From contig NZ_QKYU01000020.1 of NCBI RefSeq assembly GCF_003253705.1, forward strand, positions 33,607 through 97,606: a stretch of DNA of 64,000 nt. Reading direction: 5' to 3'. Positions within the stretch are counted from its first letter, which is position 1; every line of letters begins with the position of its first letter. The notes under the pieces were generated by a model, which searched no databases, had not been told where the DNA came from, and saw only the letters and a program-made list of their open reading frames with translations. Positions 21,401-30,006 of this stretch are shown here, one piece after another. Made by a program: the position numbers and the translations under genes. This DNA is from Humitalea rosea. GTDB taxonomy: Bacteria > Pseudomonadota > Alphaproteobacteria > Acetobacterales > Acetobacteraceae.

Positions 21401-22708
21401 CGGGTGGGCTATTTGCTTGCCCAGGGTGCGTTGCGCCCCCTGCCCCATGTGCTGCGCTCGGCGGCCGAGGTCGAGGCGGCGTTCCGGATGCTTCAGGTCT
21501 CGGCCACCATCGGGAAGGTCGTCATCCGCCCGCCCGGCGCGGATCAGGCGGTCCTGCCGGAGAGCCGTGCCGCCTGGTCGCCGCCCACAGGCATCGTCGT
21601 GGTCACCGGCGGCACCGCCGGTTTTGGTCTGGAAACGGCGAAATGGCTGGCGGCGCGCGGCGTGAAGCGGCTGGCGCTGGTCTCCCGCCGCGGGCCGGCA
21701 ACGCCTGGGGTGGACCGGGCGATCGCTGCGCTGGCAGCACTCGGCGCCGATGCCACGGTCCATGCCTGCGACGTCGCGGATATTGCGATGCTCGCCGGTG
21801 TGCTGGCCTCCATTCGAGGCGACGGGGCGATCGGCGGCGTCGTCCATGCCGCCGCCGCCTTCGATGATGCCGCGGCGACCAGGCTCGATACCGCCCGATT
21901 TGCCGCGGTGCTGCGGCCCAAGCTTGGTGCGGCGCTGGCCTTGGACCAGCTGACGGCGAATGATCCGCTGAGCCTGTTCCTGCTGTTCTCCTCGGCCACC
22001 ACCCTCTTCGGGAATCCGGGCCAGGCGAATTACGTCGCGGCCAATATGGCGCTGGAGGCGCTGGCGCGCCGCCGCCATGCCGCCGGGCAGCCGGCGCTGG
22101 CAGTGGCCTGGGGCCCGATCGCCGACGCCGGGGTGCTGGCGGCGGATGCGGCGACCGCGGCCAGCCTGCAGCGGCGGATTGGCGCAACTCCGATGCCCGC
22201 CGCCGCGGCGCTCGATGCCTTGCCGGCTCTGCTGGCCTCGGGCGAGCCCGTGGTGGCGCTGGCACAGGTCTCGTGGGGCCAAGCCGGGGCCATCCTGCCG
22301 ATCCTGGCAGAGCCGATGTTCGAGGCGCTGCGCGGCACCGTCGCGGCGCAGCCGGCCGAGGATTTGCAGGCCGAACTCCGTGCTCTCTCGCCTGAAGCGG
22401 CTCGGGATCGGCTGGTGATCCTGGCGAGCGCCGAGATCGCCCGCATCCTGCGCCTGCCACCGGACAGCGTTTCGCCGGAGGTGCCGGTTGCCTCGCTTGG
22501 CCTGGATAGCCTGGGTGCGCTGGAACTGCGCAACGCCCTGGAACAGCGGCTGGGCCAGCCGGTCCCCCTGGCGGCGGTGACCGAGGATCTGACCATTGCC
22601 TCGCTCGCCGCGCGGCTGGCCGAAGGCCTGACCAATGCGGCGCCGGAAGCCGCGATGTCGGCCCTGGTCGCGAGCTTCGAGCCCAGCTCCGCCGACACGG
22701 GAGATTGA
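15434..22708 (+). CDS. Fully reducing type I polyketide/fatty-acid synthase, RkpA-like
   Basis: 2424 residues in a KS-AT-DH-(MT-like)-ER-KR-ACP order. KS about 28-450: Cys199 in DTACSS, His334 in EAHGTGT, His372 in GNVGHLEP. AT about 550-845: GHSVGE with Ser643, and YAFHSS, which suggests malonyl-CoA. DH about 905-1190: His943 in HxxxGxxxxP, Asp1113 and Gln1117. About 1350-1540 resembles a C-methyltransferase (LEIGSGG) but may be inactive. ER about 1715-2035 has the HGGAGGVG nucleotide site; KR about 2050-2235 has TGGTAGFG and the YVAAN active site. The ACP serine is Ser2359 (LGLDS). There is no thioesterase. All reductive domains look intact, so a single iterative module could make a saturated chain. 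The size and order match rhizobial RkpA (about 2500 residues), needed for capsule production. The alpha-oxoamine synthase downstream is the likely release enzyme. Confidence 0.93.
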   Translation: MTTAADVTRQGRATAKRPSSKRMTTPPVTPIAIVGAACRLPGADGLEAYWTLLRQGIDAVGTLPADRFNQTRFLHPRASEAGRSYTFAAGHVGDVAAFDPAAFGLSPREAAEMDPQQRLLLEVTLHAFEDAGMTTARRSGQSIGVYVGGSTTDYAELRLGDPAGADRYFMTGNALSILANRLTNVFDLRGPAQTVDTACSSALVALDLAAQAIRLGRVDAALVAGVQLLLSPYAYIGFSRASMLSPTGRCHAFGAGADGYVRAEGAGALLLKPLDQALADGDRVRALLLATGVNSAGHTIGLSLPNERAQARLMGQVMAEAGIDPEQIAYFEAHGTGTQVGDPVEAGALGHAVGRKRTTPLPVGSVKGNVGHLEPASGIAGLLKAILVLENRMVPPSLHASPPNPNIAFDTLNLRVVQVAEPLSGGEDAVVGVNSFGFGGTNATALLGFAPAANPGPLAPLSAAAPPPLLLSARSAPQLAALAAVWEAELGAPDADAGALARGVARHRDQATHRLAIRGADAPDMAATLAAWRRGQRPEAATEGMVAGTGSLAFVFSGNGAQYPGMAQHALHDPAFRDGMRAADSVLAPLLGWSVLAMIEAGVTEAQVQATEFAQPLIFATQAATVAALAAQGLHPAAVFGHSVGEVAAALTAGILDLPTAARLIVARSSAQAPTRGLGRMAALGTTEAAAAALLAECGPGLEIAAMNGPGALTIAGPGAAIARLAAAAKVARISCVELDLDYAFHSSLMDPVRADLIKVLADLAPQPGGLPFFSTVTGALLDGTTADAGYWWRNLRAPVRFQAATTAALGSGARVFLEIGAHPVLQSYLRETSRSAGAEAAILASLSRRDPPGNPLPAIADRAYCRGADPRAGLAFQGPAARSSLPHTPFARSRSWLPSSLEATRLTDPVLEHPLLGFRDGAEPARWRNSLDTMVMPWLADHALAGEAVLPAAAMLDMALAACAARFPEAAMLEVEAFQILRPLALERDRAREIRTSLSAEGELRLESRRRLADESWSLHARGRIGVAPEAALPTSASLAQNWPLPPAGTGHVGGAKLRGRALRMGLGYGPAFASVLDVTANAGAGHGRVRLALPATAPADSAWGLHPSVLDGAFQGLLGLVSADLSPGEVPLPVRAGRLVLRRGAAAPAEARLVVTRRGSRAASADILLLDAAGRPVAVLRDLWLQRVRLPQGSRPEAFLPRLLPMPGGPTAAPDAALALARALPAAEARDLALDLQETTLLLEACVASAVQLALAGGESALFRGPLRQAADRILVEDGIAEFAPSGQGTIPIEGAALPAAGDIWRQVLAEQPALAPDLAWLARGLETLPAALAGTPQPCPPPPASSGGFARLAEVLAAAAIAAVADWPAARPLRILEIGSGGLCAPLAVALAGSGRRVVLTLAAIQATAPPAPPPGVEILQAVWDPQGLLPGPADLVIGVAPAALHRAGCEILPGLAGVLADGGLLLLAEPAPGRLLDLCCGQDPGWWNGAAPPEAAAWTDALLQAGFEGVEARPLIAAPWPALLLAAHRSAPVATAPIMDITPRILVADAAARPLADAVAALLPGPAEQLALEDATHLSPRRLRGAQVLMLLDPGTSDLAGTLHATVQLAEAARGTAAGFAVAVRGAAGASPAAAALLGMLRVLANEMPELKPRRIDLDPTLEPAEAAPRLLEALAGDEPEVWLTPTARLAPRLGPMPPPVTEGCRKLVVEQPGNLGTLQWQTHVPRDPGPGEVSLRVLATGLNFRDVMWAQGLLPEEALLDGFAGPGLGMECAGVVEAVGPGATLRPGDHVFGFAPDALADRVVTRDAALVPLPSGMDPAEAATLPVAFLTAIHALEACARLAPGETVLIHGGAGGVGLAALQIALAAGARVAATAGTPARRAFLRLAGAELVLDSRDPGFADALRAEWPEGVDVVLNSLAGEAMERSLSLVKPFGRFIELGKRDFFEDRRVALRPMRRNVTYFAVDVDELPSARPGAAQAALRRVGYLLAQGALRPLPHVLRSAAEVEAAFRMLQVSATIGKVVIRPPGADQAVLPESRAAWSPPTGIVVVTGGTAGFGLETAKWLAARGVKRLALVSRRGPATPGVDRAIAALAALGADATVHACDVADIAMLAGVLASIRGDGAIGGVVHAAAAFDDAAATRLDTARFAAVLRPKLGAALALDQLTANDPLSLFLLFSSATTLFGNPGQANYVAANMALEALARRRHAAGQPALAVAWGPIADAGVLAADAATAASLQRRIGATPMPAAAALDALPALLASGEPVVALAQVSWGQAGAILPILAEPMFEALRGTVAAQPAEDLQAELRALSPEAARDRLVILASAEIARILRLPPDSVSPEVPVASLGLDSLGALELRNALEQRLGQPVPLAAVTEDLTIASLAARLAEGLTNAAPEAAMSALVASFEPSSADTGD

Positions 22709-22787
22709 TCTCCTGTCATGGAGCCGGTCCTCGTATACCTGTAACCAAGAATAACTACGGACTGGCAGTAACGGGTATGATACCGGC

Positions 22788-24104
22788 ATGAGCATAGGCA
22801 CCGGCGGCGGCTTCGGCCTTTCTGCAAAACAGCGCCTGCAGCTGGTGCAGCGTCTGGCGAAGCGGCGGGTGGCCGAAGCCCTGGCGCCCGATGACCCTCG
22901 CGATTTCTCTTCCCTGCCGGGCCTGCGTGACTTCGGTCTGATCCAGGCGGCCCTGGACAGCCTGGACCTCCCCTCCCCCTTCAACATTCCGCATGACGCG
23001 CGGGCCGGCGCGCATAGCGTGATTGCAGGGCGGGAGGTCATCAATTTCTCCTCCTACGACTATCTGGGGCTCAACGCCGATCCGCGGGTAGCGGCCGCCG
23101 CACATGTGGCGATAGACCGCTACGGTGTTTCGGCTTCCGCCTCCCGCACGGTATCGGGCGAGCGGCCGGTGCATGGCGCGCTGGAGGCGGCGTTGGCCGA
23201 GCACCATGGCGCCGAGGCCGCGCTGGCCTTCGTTTCCGGCCATGCGACCAATGTCACCGTGATCGGGCATCTGATGGGCCCGCGCGATGTCATCCTGCAC
23301 GATGCCTCGATCCATAACTCCTGCCTCGAGGGCGCCAAGCTGTCCGGCGCCCGGCGGATCGCCTTCCCGCACAATGACTGGCAGGCCGCCGAACGGGCGC
23401 TCGCCGATACGCGACGCGGCGCGGAACGAGTGCTTCTGCTGATCGAGGGGCATTACTCGATGGATGGGGACGTGCCGGACCTGGCGCGGTTCATCGCCAT
23501 CGCTCGCGCCCACGATGCCTGGCTGATGGTGGATGAGGCGCATTCGCTCGGCGTGCTCGGCAGCACCGGGCGCGGCATCGCCGAGGCCCAGGGGATCGAT
23601 CCGCGCGAGGTCGATATCTGGATGGGCACCATGTCCAAGACGCTCGCGGCCTGTGGCGGCTACGTCACCGGCCGCGCGACCTTCATCGACTGGCTACGCC
23701 ACACGGCGCCCGGCTTCGTCTATTCCGTCGGCATCGCCCCGGCCCTGGCCGCGGCGGCGCTGGAGGCGCTGACCATCCTCAAGGCCGAGCCCGAGCGCGT
23801 CGCCAAGCTTGCGGCGAATGGCGCCCTGTTCCTGCGACTGCTGCGGGAGGCGGGGTTCGATACCGGCGGTTCCGGCGGCCATGCGATCGTACCGGTCATC
23901 ACCCATTCCTCGGTGGGCGCCGTCCGACTGTCGGGCGCCCTGGCCGAGGCCGGGGTGAATGTGCAGCCCATCATTTTCCCCGCCGTTCCGGAACAATCGG
24001 CGCGGCTGCGCTTCTTCCTGTCGGCCGCGCATACCCCCGAGGATCTGCGGACCGCGGCTGCCTGCCTGGCCCATGCGGATGCCGCGCAACGCCGAGCCGG
24101 ATGA
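22788..24104 (+). CDS. Alpha-oxoamine synthase (RkpG / serine palmitoyltransferase-like PLP enzyme)
   Basis: 438 residues of the PLP-dependent alpha-oxoamine synthase family (8-amino-7-oxononanoate synthase, 2-amino-3-ketobutyrate ligase, serine palmitoyltransferase). VDEAHSLGVLG carries Asp249 and His252, and TMSKTLAACGG carries the PLP lysine Lys284. An N-terminal helix-rich extension of about 60 residues (LSAKQRLQLVQRLAKRR) precedes the fold and could dock the PKS carrier domain. The family condenses an acyl thioester with an amino acid, releasing CO2. Here the acyl donor is presumably the chain on the upstream PKS, giving a 3-ketosphinganine-like aminoketone (inference). Biotin synthesis is unlikely because no bio genes are near. 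It lies 79 bases after the PKS. Confidence 0.87.
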   Translation: MSIGTGGGFGLSAKQRLQLVQRLAKRRVAEALAPDDPRDFSSLPGLRDFGLIQAALDSLDLPSPFNIPHDARAGAHSVIAGREVINFSSYDYLGLNADPRVAAAAHVAIDRYGVSASASRTVSGERPVHGALEAALAEHHGAEAALAFVSGHATNVTVIGHLMGPRDVILHDASIHNSCLEGAKLSGARRIAFPHNDWQAAERALADTRRGAERVLLLIEGHYSMDGDVPDLARFIAIARAHDAWLMVDEAHSLGVLGSTGRGIAEAQGIDPREVDIWMGTMSKTLAACGGYVTGRATFIDWLRHTAPGFVYSVGIAPALAAAALEALTILKAEPERVAKLAANGALFLRLLREAGFDTGGSGGHAIVPVITHSSVGAVRLSGALAEAGVNVQPIIFPAVPEQSARLRFFLSAAHTPEDLRTAAACLAHADAAQRRAG

Positions 24105-24122
24105 CAGCGGATCGTTCAAGCT

Positions 24123-25277
24123 ATGCCAGGTGCTGGAGTTTCGACCCGCCCGGTCACGGGCGCGGCTGACGCCGAGATCTTCCTCCGCCTGCCGGCGCGG
24201 CTGGGCGGGGTGGCGGCCGGCTGGTCGGTGCCGCTGCTGGCGGAGGCGCGGATGGTGTTCAATCCCCGCTCCAGCCCCATCCTTCAGGAATGGGACATCG
24301 CCCGCTTCCTGGCATATCGCGATGGGCGTGCCGTGGGGCGCATCAGCGCCGCCCGCCCCCTCCTGCCCGGCGAGGCATTGGGCAGCTTCGGCTTCCTCGC
24401 GCTGGAGAGGGATCCCGCGATCCTGGCGGCGCTGCTCGAAGCCGCACGATCCTGGCTGGCACAGCGCGGGGTGAGCCGATGGCGCGGTCCGATGTCGGTG
24501 TCCATCAACCACGACATCGGTGCGCTGATCTCCGGCTTCGGCCGCCCTGGCAGCCTGCGCACGCCGATCACGCCCGACTGGCTGCCGGCCATGCTGGATG
24601 CGGCGGGGCTGGAGCGGGAGATGACGGTCCATGCGTGCCTCCTGCAAGTCGCGGCGGAGCAGCACCGCGCCCGCGCCGCACGGCTGCTGGCGGGTTGGAC
24701 GGGCGCGGGCGATCTGACCATCCGCCGCTTCGACCGGCGCCGCTTCGCCGAGGACACGGCACTCGTCACGGCGCTCTACAACGACGGTTGGGCCGCGAAT
24801 TGGGGCGCGACCCCGGTCGGCCCGGCCGAGGCCAGCGGCATCGGCAGGCTGATGCGCCCGGCGTTGCTGACCGGCGAGGTCTTCTTCGCGATCTGGCGTG
24901 GCCGCCCGATCGGGCTCTGCGCCATCCTGCCGGATCCCACCGCGGCCACCGAAGCCTGTGGCGGCCGCCTGCTGCCCTGGGGCTGGGCGCGGATGGCGCG
25001 GGCGATGCTGCCCGGGGGCACGAAGCGCGCGCGCATCCCCTTGCTGGGGACCGTCGCCGCGGTGCGCGGCGCCCCGGTATCCGCCCATGCAATGGGGGCG
25101 CTGCTCTCCGCCGCGATCGACCATGCCGAGAGGCGCGGTTGGGCCGAGGTGGAGATCTCCTGGATCCTCGACACCAACCGCGCGATGCGCCAGGCCATGG
25201 CCCGTCTGCCGGCGCCGGTCGATCGCAGTTGGGCGCTATGGGGCGGCCGCATTGACGAGGCGCAGGTGCCGAGTTGA
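24123..25277 (+). CDS. YghO-family GNAT-fold protein, bacterial ceramide synthase-like
   Basis: 384 residues. It has the layout I associate with YghO-type proteins: a FNP segment near 46-48, FLAYRDGRAVGRISA (62-76), FGF near 89-91, and RGPMSVSINHDIGALISGF (121-139). The second half has a further GNAT-like region ending SWILDTNRAMRQAM. The Caulobacter ceramide synthase (bCerS), which N-acylates a sphingoid base, belongs to this broad family. Its position between the alpha-oxoamine synthase and KpsS makes N-acylation of the PKS-derived aminoketone or amino alcohol the natural guess, but no substrate evidence exists in the sequence. The stop overlaps the next start (TTGA). Confidence 0.7.
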   Translation: MPGAGVSTRPVTGAADAEIFLRLPARLGGVAAGWSVPLLAEARMVFNPRSSPILQEWDIARFLAYRDGRAVGRISAARPLLPGEALGSFGFLALERDPAILAALLEAARSWLAQRGVSRWRGPMSVSINHDIGALISGFGRPGSLRTPITPDWLPAMLDAAGLEREMTVHACLLQVAAEQHRARAARLLAGWTGAGDLTIRRFDRRRFAEDTALVTALYNDGWAANWGATPVGPAEASGIGRLMRPALLTGEVFFAIWRGRPIGLCAILPDPTAATEACGGRLLPWGWARMARAMLPGGTKRARIPLLGTVAAVRGAPVSAHAMGALLSAAIDHAERRGWAEVEISWILDTNRAMRQAMARLPAPVDRSWALWGGRIDEAQVPS

Positions 25278-26572
25278 CACCGCACGTCGAAGCCATCAAC
25301 CACGCACACGAAACGATGCAAGACCGGCAAGATTCCGCAGCCAAGCGGTTCCTCTTCCTGCAGGGGCCGATCGGCCCCTTCTTCGACATGGTGGGCGCGC
25401 AGCTGCGCGGTTGGGGCCATGCGACCTTCCGCATCAACCTGTCGGGAGGAGACCGGCGGCTCTGGACCGGACCGAACGCGACGGATTTCACCGGGGCTCC
25501 GGAGGAGTGGCCAGCCTTCCTGGACACCTTCCTCGATGAGCACGCGATCACCGACATTGTGCTGCTGGGGGAGGCGCGCGAGTACCATCTGCGCGCCATC
25601 GCCGCCGCAAAGCTGCGGGGTATCAACGTCGCCGTCACCGATTTCGGTTACATGCGTCCTGACTGGATCACCCTGGAGCATGACGGGATGAACGGCACGA
25701 GCCGCTTCCCGCGCGACCGCGACGCGATCCTGCGGCTGGCGGCGCCTCTTGGCCCGCCGGATCTGGTGGTGCGGTTTTGGGATTCCTTCTTCAACCAGGC
25801 AATCTGGGACATGCGCTATTCGCTGGACACGGCGGTGTCCTGGCGGTTCCGACGCTATGCCACGCACCAGCTGCACACCCCGGTGCAGATCTATCTGGGC
25901 ATGGCGCTGCGGTTGGTGCTGCGGCGCTTCGCCAACCAGCATGCGGCGCGGGTGATGGCGCGGGTCCAGGATCGTGGCCCCTTGTTCCTGCTGGCGATGC
26001 AGATGGAGACGGATTTCGCCATCCGCGCCTATTCGCACTACCCCGACAACGATGCGGTGATCGAGGAGGTATTCGCCTCCTTCGCCAGCCACGCGCCGGC
26101 CGCGGCACGGCTCCTGGTGAAGGTGCATCCGCTCGACCCCTTCGCCAAGAACTGGTCCCGCCGGGTGCGGCAGGCCGCCGGCCGGCATGGGATTGCCGAA
26201 CGGGTGGAGTATTTGGGCGGCGGAAATCTCGGCGATATCGTGGAGCACTGCCAAGGGGTGGTGACGGTGACCAGCACCGTCGGCATGCGCTCCATCGTCG
26301 AACGCCTGCCGACCTATGCGCTCGGGGATGCGCTGTATCGGATCGAAGGCCTCGTCTCGCCAGGCACGCTGGCCGAATTCTGGTGCAATCCGCAGCCGCC
26401 CGAGCCGTATTTGCGCGAAGCCTTCCTGCGCGCCGCCGCGCACTACTTGCATGTGCGCGGCGCCTTCTACCGCCGGCCGGGGCTGGATGCTGCCGCTTAT
26501 GATACGGCCAAGCGCCTGCATGACGGCCTGCCGGAATACCGGACCGAGAGGCTGGAGCCCCCCGAGGTTTGA
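25274..26572 (+). CDS. kpsS: Capsule lipid Kdo transferase KpsS-like (LipB/RkpJ type)
   Basis: 432 residues with the KpsS/LipB signature: FLFLQGPIGPFFDMVGAQL near 28-46, FRINLSGGD, a RFWDSFFNQ segment, and the C-terminal KVHPLDPF ... VTVTSTVGMRSI block shared with KpsC/KpsS retaining beta-Kdo transferases. KpsS adds the first Kdo to the lipid that anchors group 2 capsules. The TTG at 25274 overlaps the upstream stop; an ATG at 25316 is the alternative start and removes 14 residues. It is the last gene of the PKS block and ties that block to capsule synthesis. Confidence 0.87.
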   Translation: MTPHVEAINHAHETMQDRQDSAAKRFLFLQGPIGPFFDMVGAQLRGWGHATFRINLSGGDRRLWTGPNATDFTGAPEEWPAFLDTFLDEHAITDIVLLGEAREYHLRAIAAAKLRGINVAVTDFGYMRPDWITLEHDGMNGTSRFPRDRDAILRLAAPLGPPDLVVRFWDSFFNQAIWDMRYSLDTAVSWRFRRYATHQLHTPVQIYLGMALRLVLRRFANQHAARVMARVQDRGPLFLLAMQMETDFAIRAYSHYPDNDAVIEEVFASFASHAPAAARLLVKVHPLDPFAKNWSRRVRQAAGRHGIAERVEYLGGGNLGDIVEHCQGVVTVTSTVGMRSIVERLPTYALGDALYRIEGLVSPGTLAEFWCNPQPPEPYLREAFLRAAAHYLHVRGAFYRRPGLDAAAYDTAKRLHDGLPEYRTERLEPPEV

Positions 26573-26581
26573 GCGCTGGCC

Positions 26582-27325
26582 TCAGGCCGAACCCAGCGCG
26601 CGGCTGATCGCCCCTGAGGCGACCGCCTCGGCCTGCGCCGTCAGCCCCCTGGCGATCGCCGCGCGAAAGGCCGGTTCCGTCTGTTCGCGCAGCCAGGCCT
26701 TGGTGAGGTGGAAGGCAGTCGGGTCCGCGGTGGCCATCTTGCGCGCCGCGGCCTCGGCCTGCGGCAACAGCACCTCGGCGGGAACGAGTTCGTCCAGCAG
26801 CCTCAGGTCGCGCGCGGTTTCGGCATCCAGCGTTTCGCAGGCGAGCGCCAGGCGCTGGGTGATGCCGAGGCCCACATGCATCCCGATCAGGGTCGGGCCC
26901 ATGATGGAGGCAAGTCCCGCCAGAATCTCAGGCTGCAACAGTCGGGCAGCGGGGCTCGCGATCCGGCGGTCGCAGCACAGCGCCATCTGCAGCCCCGCCC
27001 CAGCGGCCGCCCCGCCGATTGCGGCGACGACGGGCAGCGGGCAGGCGCGGAACGCATCGTAGAGGCCACCGAGCCGCTCCACCCAGGCACCGACGTTGCC
27101 GACGGTCAGGCCACGCAGCACCGCACGGTCCTGCCCGGCGCAGAAGCCGGGCGGCGTCCCCGCCAGCACCACCGCCCGCGTGGCGAGATCGGTGGTGGCG
27201 TTTTTCAGGGCAGCGATGACGGCTGCGACCATCGTATCGGTCAGCGCATTGCGCGCGCCGGGATTGTGCAGGGTGAGGGTCAGGACGCCCTCGCTGCGGG
27301 AGAGGAGCACGGAAGGGTCGGTCAT
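26582..27325 (-). CDS. Enoyl-CoA hydratase/isomerase family protein
   Basis: A 247-residue crotonase-fold protein with the oxyanion-hole segments GFCAGQDRAVL and AAAGAGLQMALCCDRRIAS and a downstream LQPEILAGLASIMGP that carries a glutamate near the catalytic position. It would hydrate or isomerise a short acyl-CoA; the precise substrate is unknown. It lies convergent to kpsS with a 9-base gap and upstream of no obvious partner; usg lies 18 bases upstream on the same strand, so usg and this gene are probably cotranscribed. Confidence 0.88.
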   Translation of the reverse strand: MTDPSVLLSRSEGVLTLTLHNPGARNALTDTMVAAVIAALKNATTDLATRAVVLAGTPPGFCAGQDRAVLRGLTVGNVGAWVERLGGLYDAFRACPLPVVAAIGGAAAGAGLQMALCCDRRIASPAARLLQPEILAGLASIMGPTLIGMHVGLGITQRLALACETLDAETARDLRLLDELVPAEVLLPQAEAAARKMATADPTAFHLTKAWLREQTEPAFRAAIARGLTAQAEAVASGAISRALGSA

Positions 27326-27343
27326 GGACCGACCCTATCGGCA

Positions 27344-27628
27344 TCAATGCAGGCGAAACACCCCATTGGCGTAGCGGAATTCGGCCGGCCGGGTCAGCGC
27401 GGCCGAGGCGACCCGGATCGAATGCAACGGCCCCTCGATTTCCCGCCGCCAGAACTCCAGGAAGCGGTGCAGCTCCGGGAAGCGCGGGGCCAGGTCATGC
27501 TTCTGCCAGATGAAGGTCTGAAGCACGGCCGGATGGTCCGGCATTTTGTAGAGGATCTCCGCCGTGGTCAGACGCCAGTCGGGCAGCACCCGGGGGGAGA
27601 TGAAGCTTTCGATACCGGTGAGGTCCAT
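27344..27628 (-). CDS. usg: Usg-family protein
   Basis: A 94-residue protein with the conserved Usg core: DWRLTTAEILYKMPDHPAVLQTFIWQ, then DLAPRFPELHRFLEFWRREIEG and LHSIRVA. Usg proteins are common in alphaproteobacteria, and their molecular role is not established; older annotations tie them to tryptophan synthesis without proof. AGGATA precedes the ATG. The gene is divergent from groESL and shares the regulatory region with it. Confidence 0.85.
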   Translation of the reverse strand: MDLTGIESFISPRVLPDWRLTTAEILYKMPDHPAVLQTFIWQKHDLAPRFPELHRFLEFWRREIEGPLHSIRVASAALTRPAEFRYANGVFRLH

Positions 27629-27742
27629 AGGGGTATCCTGTCCTGTTGAGCGCCGTTCGCGGCGGCATTCCTCCTGTCAACCAACGCATCGTGACATGTT
27701 CGGTGAGGGTGGCATCAACAAAAATCGTGCGGAAACAATCGA

Positions 27743-27769
27743 TTGGCACTCTCTCCCCGAGAGTGCTGC
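27743..27769 (+). promoter_or_regulatory. CIRCE element 1 (HrcA operator), upstream of groES promoter
   Basis: TTGGCACTC, a 9-base spacer and GAGTGCTGC match the CIRCE consensus TTAGCACTC-N9-GAGTGCTAA with changes at the outer positions. It lies just upstream of the putative -35 box of groESL. HrcA binding here would add to repression through the second element. Confidence 0.75.
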
Positions 27770-27776
27770 CAAACTC

Positions 27777-27805
27777 TTGACCGCAACGGCCAGAGGGCCT
27801 AGATC
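27777..27805 (+). promoter_or_regulatory. groESL promoter
   Basis: CTTGACC (TTGACC at 27777-27782) and the -10-like CTAGAT (27799-27804) are separated by 16 bases, the pattern seen at heat-shock-responsive groESL promoters of alphaproteobacteria. The second CIRCE element begins immediately after, where the transcription start should lie. Confidence 0.6.
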
Positions 27806-27806
27806 G

Positions 27807-27833
27807 CTGGCACTCCTCGACGGTGAGTGCTAA
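27807..27833 (+). promoter_or_regulatory. CIRCE element 2 (HrcA operator) at groESL start
   Basis: CTGGCACTC-N9-GAGTGCTAA matches the CIRCE consensus in 16 of 18 arm positions. Its place at the presumed transcription start means HrcA would block groESL transcription directly when GroEL is abundant. Confidence 0.88.
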
Positions 27834-27904
27834 CGCGCCCTGCCCCGAGGTGGTTCCGTAACCTGCCATGACACCAAATTCTGGCATGAGGAGAGGACAC
27901 ACCC

Positions 27905-28219
27905 ATGGCCTTCCGTCCCCTGCATGACCGCGTTCTCGTTCGCCGCGTCGAGGCTGAAGAGAAGACCCGCGGCGGCATCATCATCCCCGACTCCGCCAAG
28001 GAAAAGCCCCAGGAAGGCGAGATCGTCTCCGTCGGCTCCGGCACCCTGAATGACAAGGGCGAGCTGCGCGCGCTCGACGTCAAGGCTGGCGACCGCGTCC
28101 TGTTCGGCAAGTGGTCGGGCACCGAAGTGAAGCTCGATGGCGAAGATCTCCTCATCATGAAGGAGAGCGACATCATGGGCGTCCTCGACACCTCGACCGC
28201 GGCGAAGAAGGCGGCCTGA
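27905..28219 (+). CDS. groES: Co-chaperonin GroES
   Basis: A 104-residue Gro[36 protein letters not shown] (with the mobile loop that contacts GroEL), then [26 protein letters not shown]. It caps the GroEL folding chamber. A GAGGAGAGG site precedes the ATG. It is the first gene of the CIRCE-controlled groESL operon, with groEL 47 bases downstream. Confidence 0.97.
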   Translation: MAFRPLHDRVLVRRVEAEEKTRGGIIIPDSAKEKPQEGEIVSVGSGTLNDKGELRALDVKAGDRVLFGKWSGTEVKLDGEDLLIMKESDIMGVLDTSTAAKKAA

Positions 28220-28254
28220 TCGCCGCTTCCGCCCCCCCCTCCATAAGTATTTAA

Positions 28255-29913
<1,659 letters not shown>

Positions 29914-29946
29914 TTTCCCGAACTTCGGAAATCACTGTCTGAACGA

Positions 29947-29982
29947 GGGGGCGGTCCGGCAACGGGCCGCCCCTTCTTTTTT
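29947..29982 (+). terminator. Rho-independent terminator after groEL
   Basis: GGGGCGG (29948-29954) pairs with CCGCCCC (29967-29973), with further inner pairing, followed by a T-rich tail (ttcttttttt-like). It ends the groESL transcript before the convergent dehydratase genes. Confidence 0.85.
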
Positions 29983-30006
29983 GCGGCAGGCAGCGCGCGA
30001 GCGCGG

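Noticed and set aside
20891..23044. Very long open frame on the minus strand opposite the PKS and oxoamine synthase genes
   Set aside because: High GC suppresses stop codons; the translation has no domain and the plus-strand genes are unambiguous.
22788..24104. BioF (biotin synthesis)
   Set aside because: Active-site motifs fit, but no other biotin genes are present, and the PKS and capsule context points to lipid synthesis.
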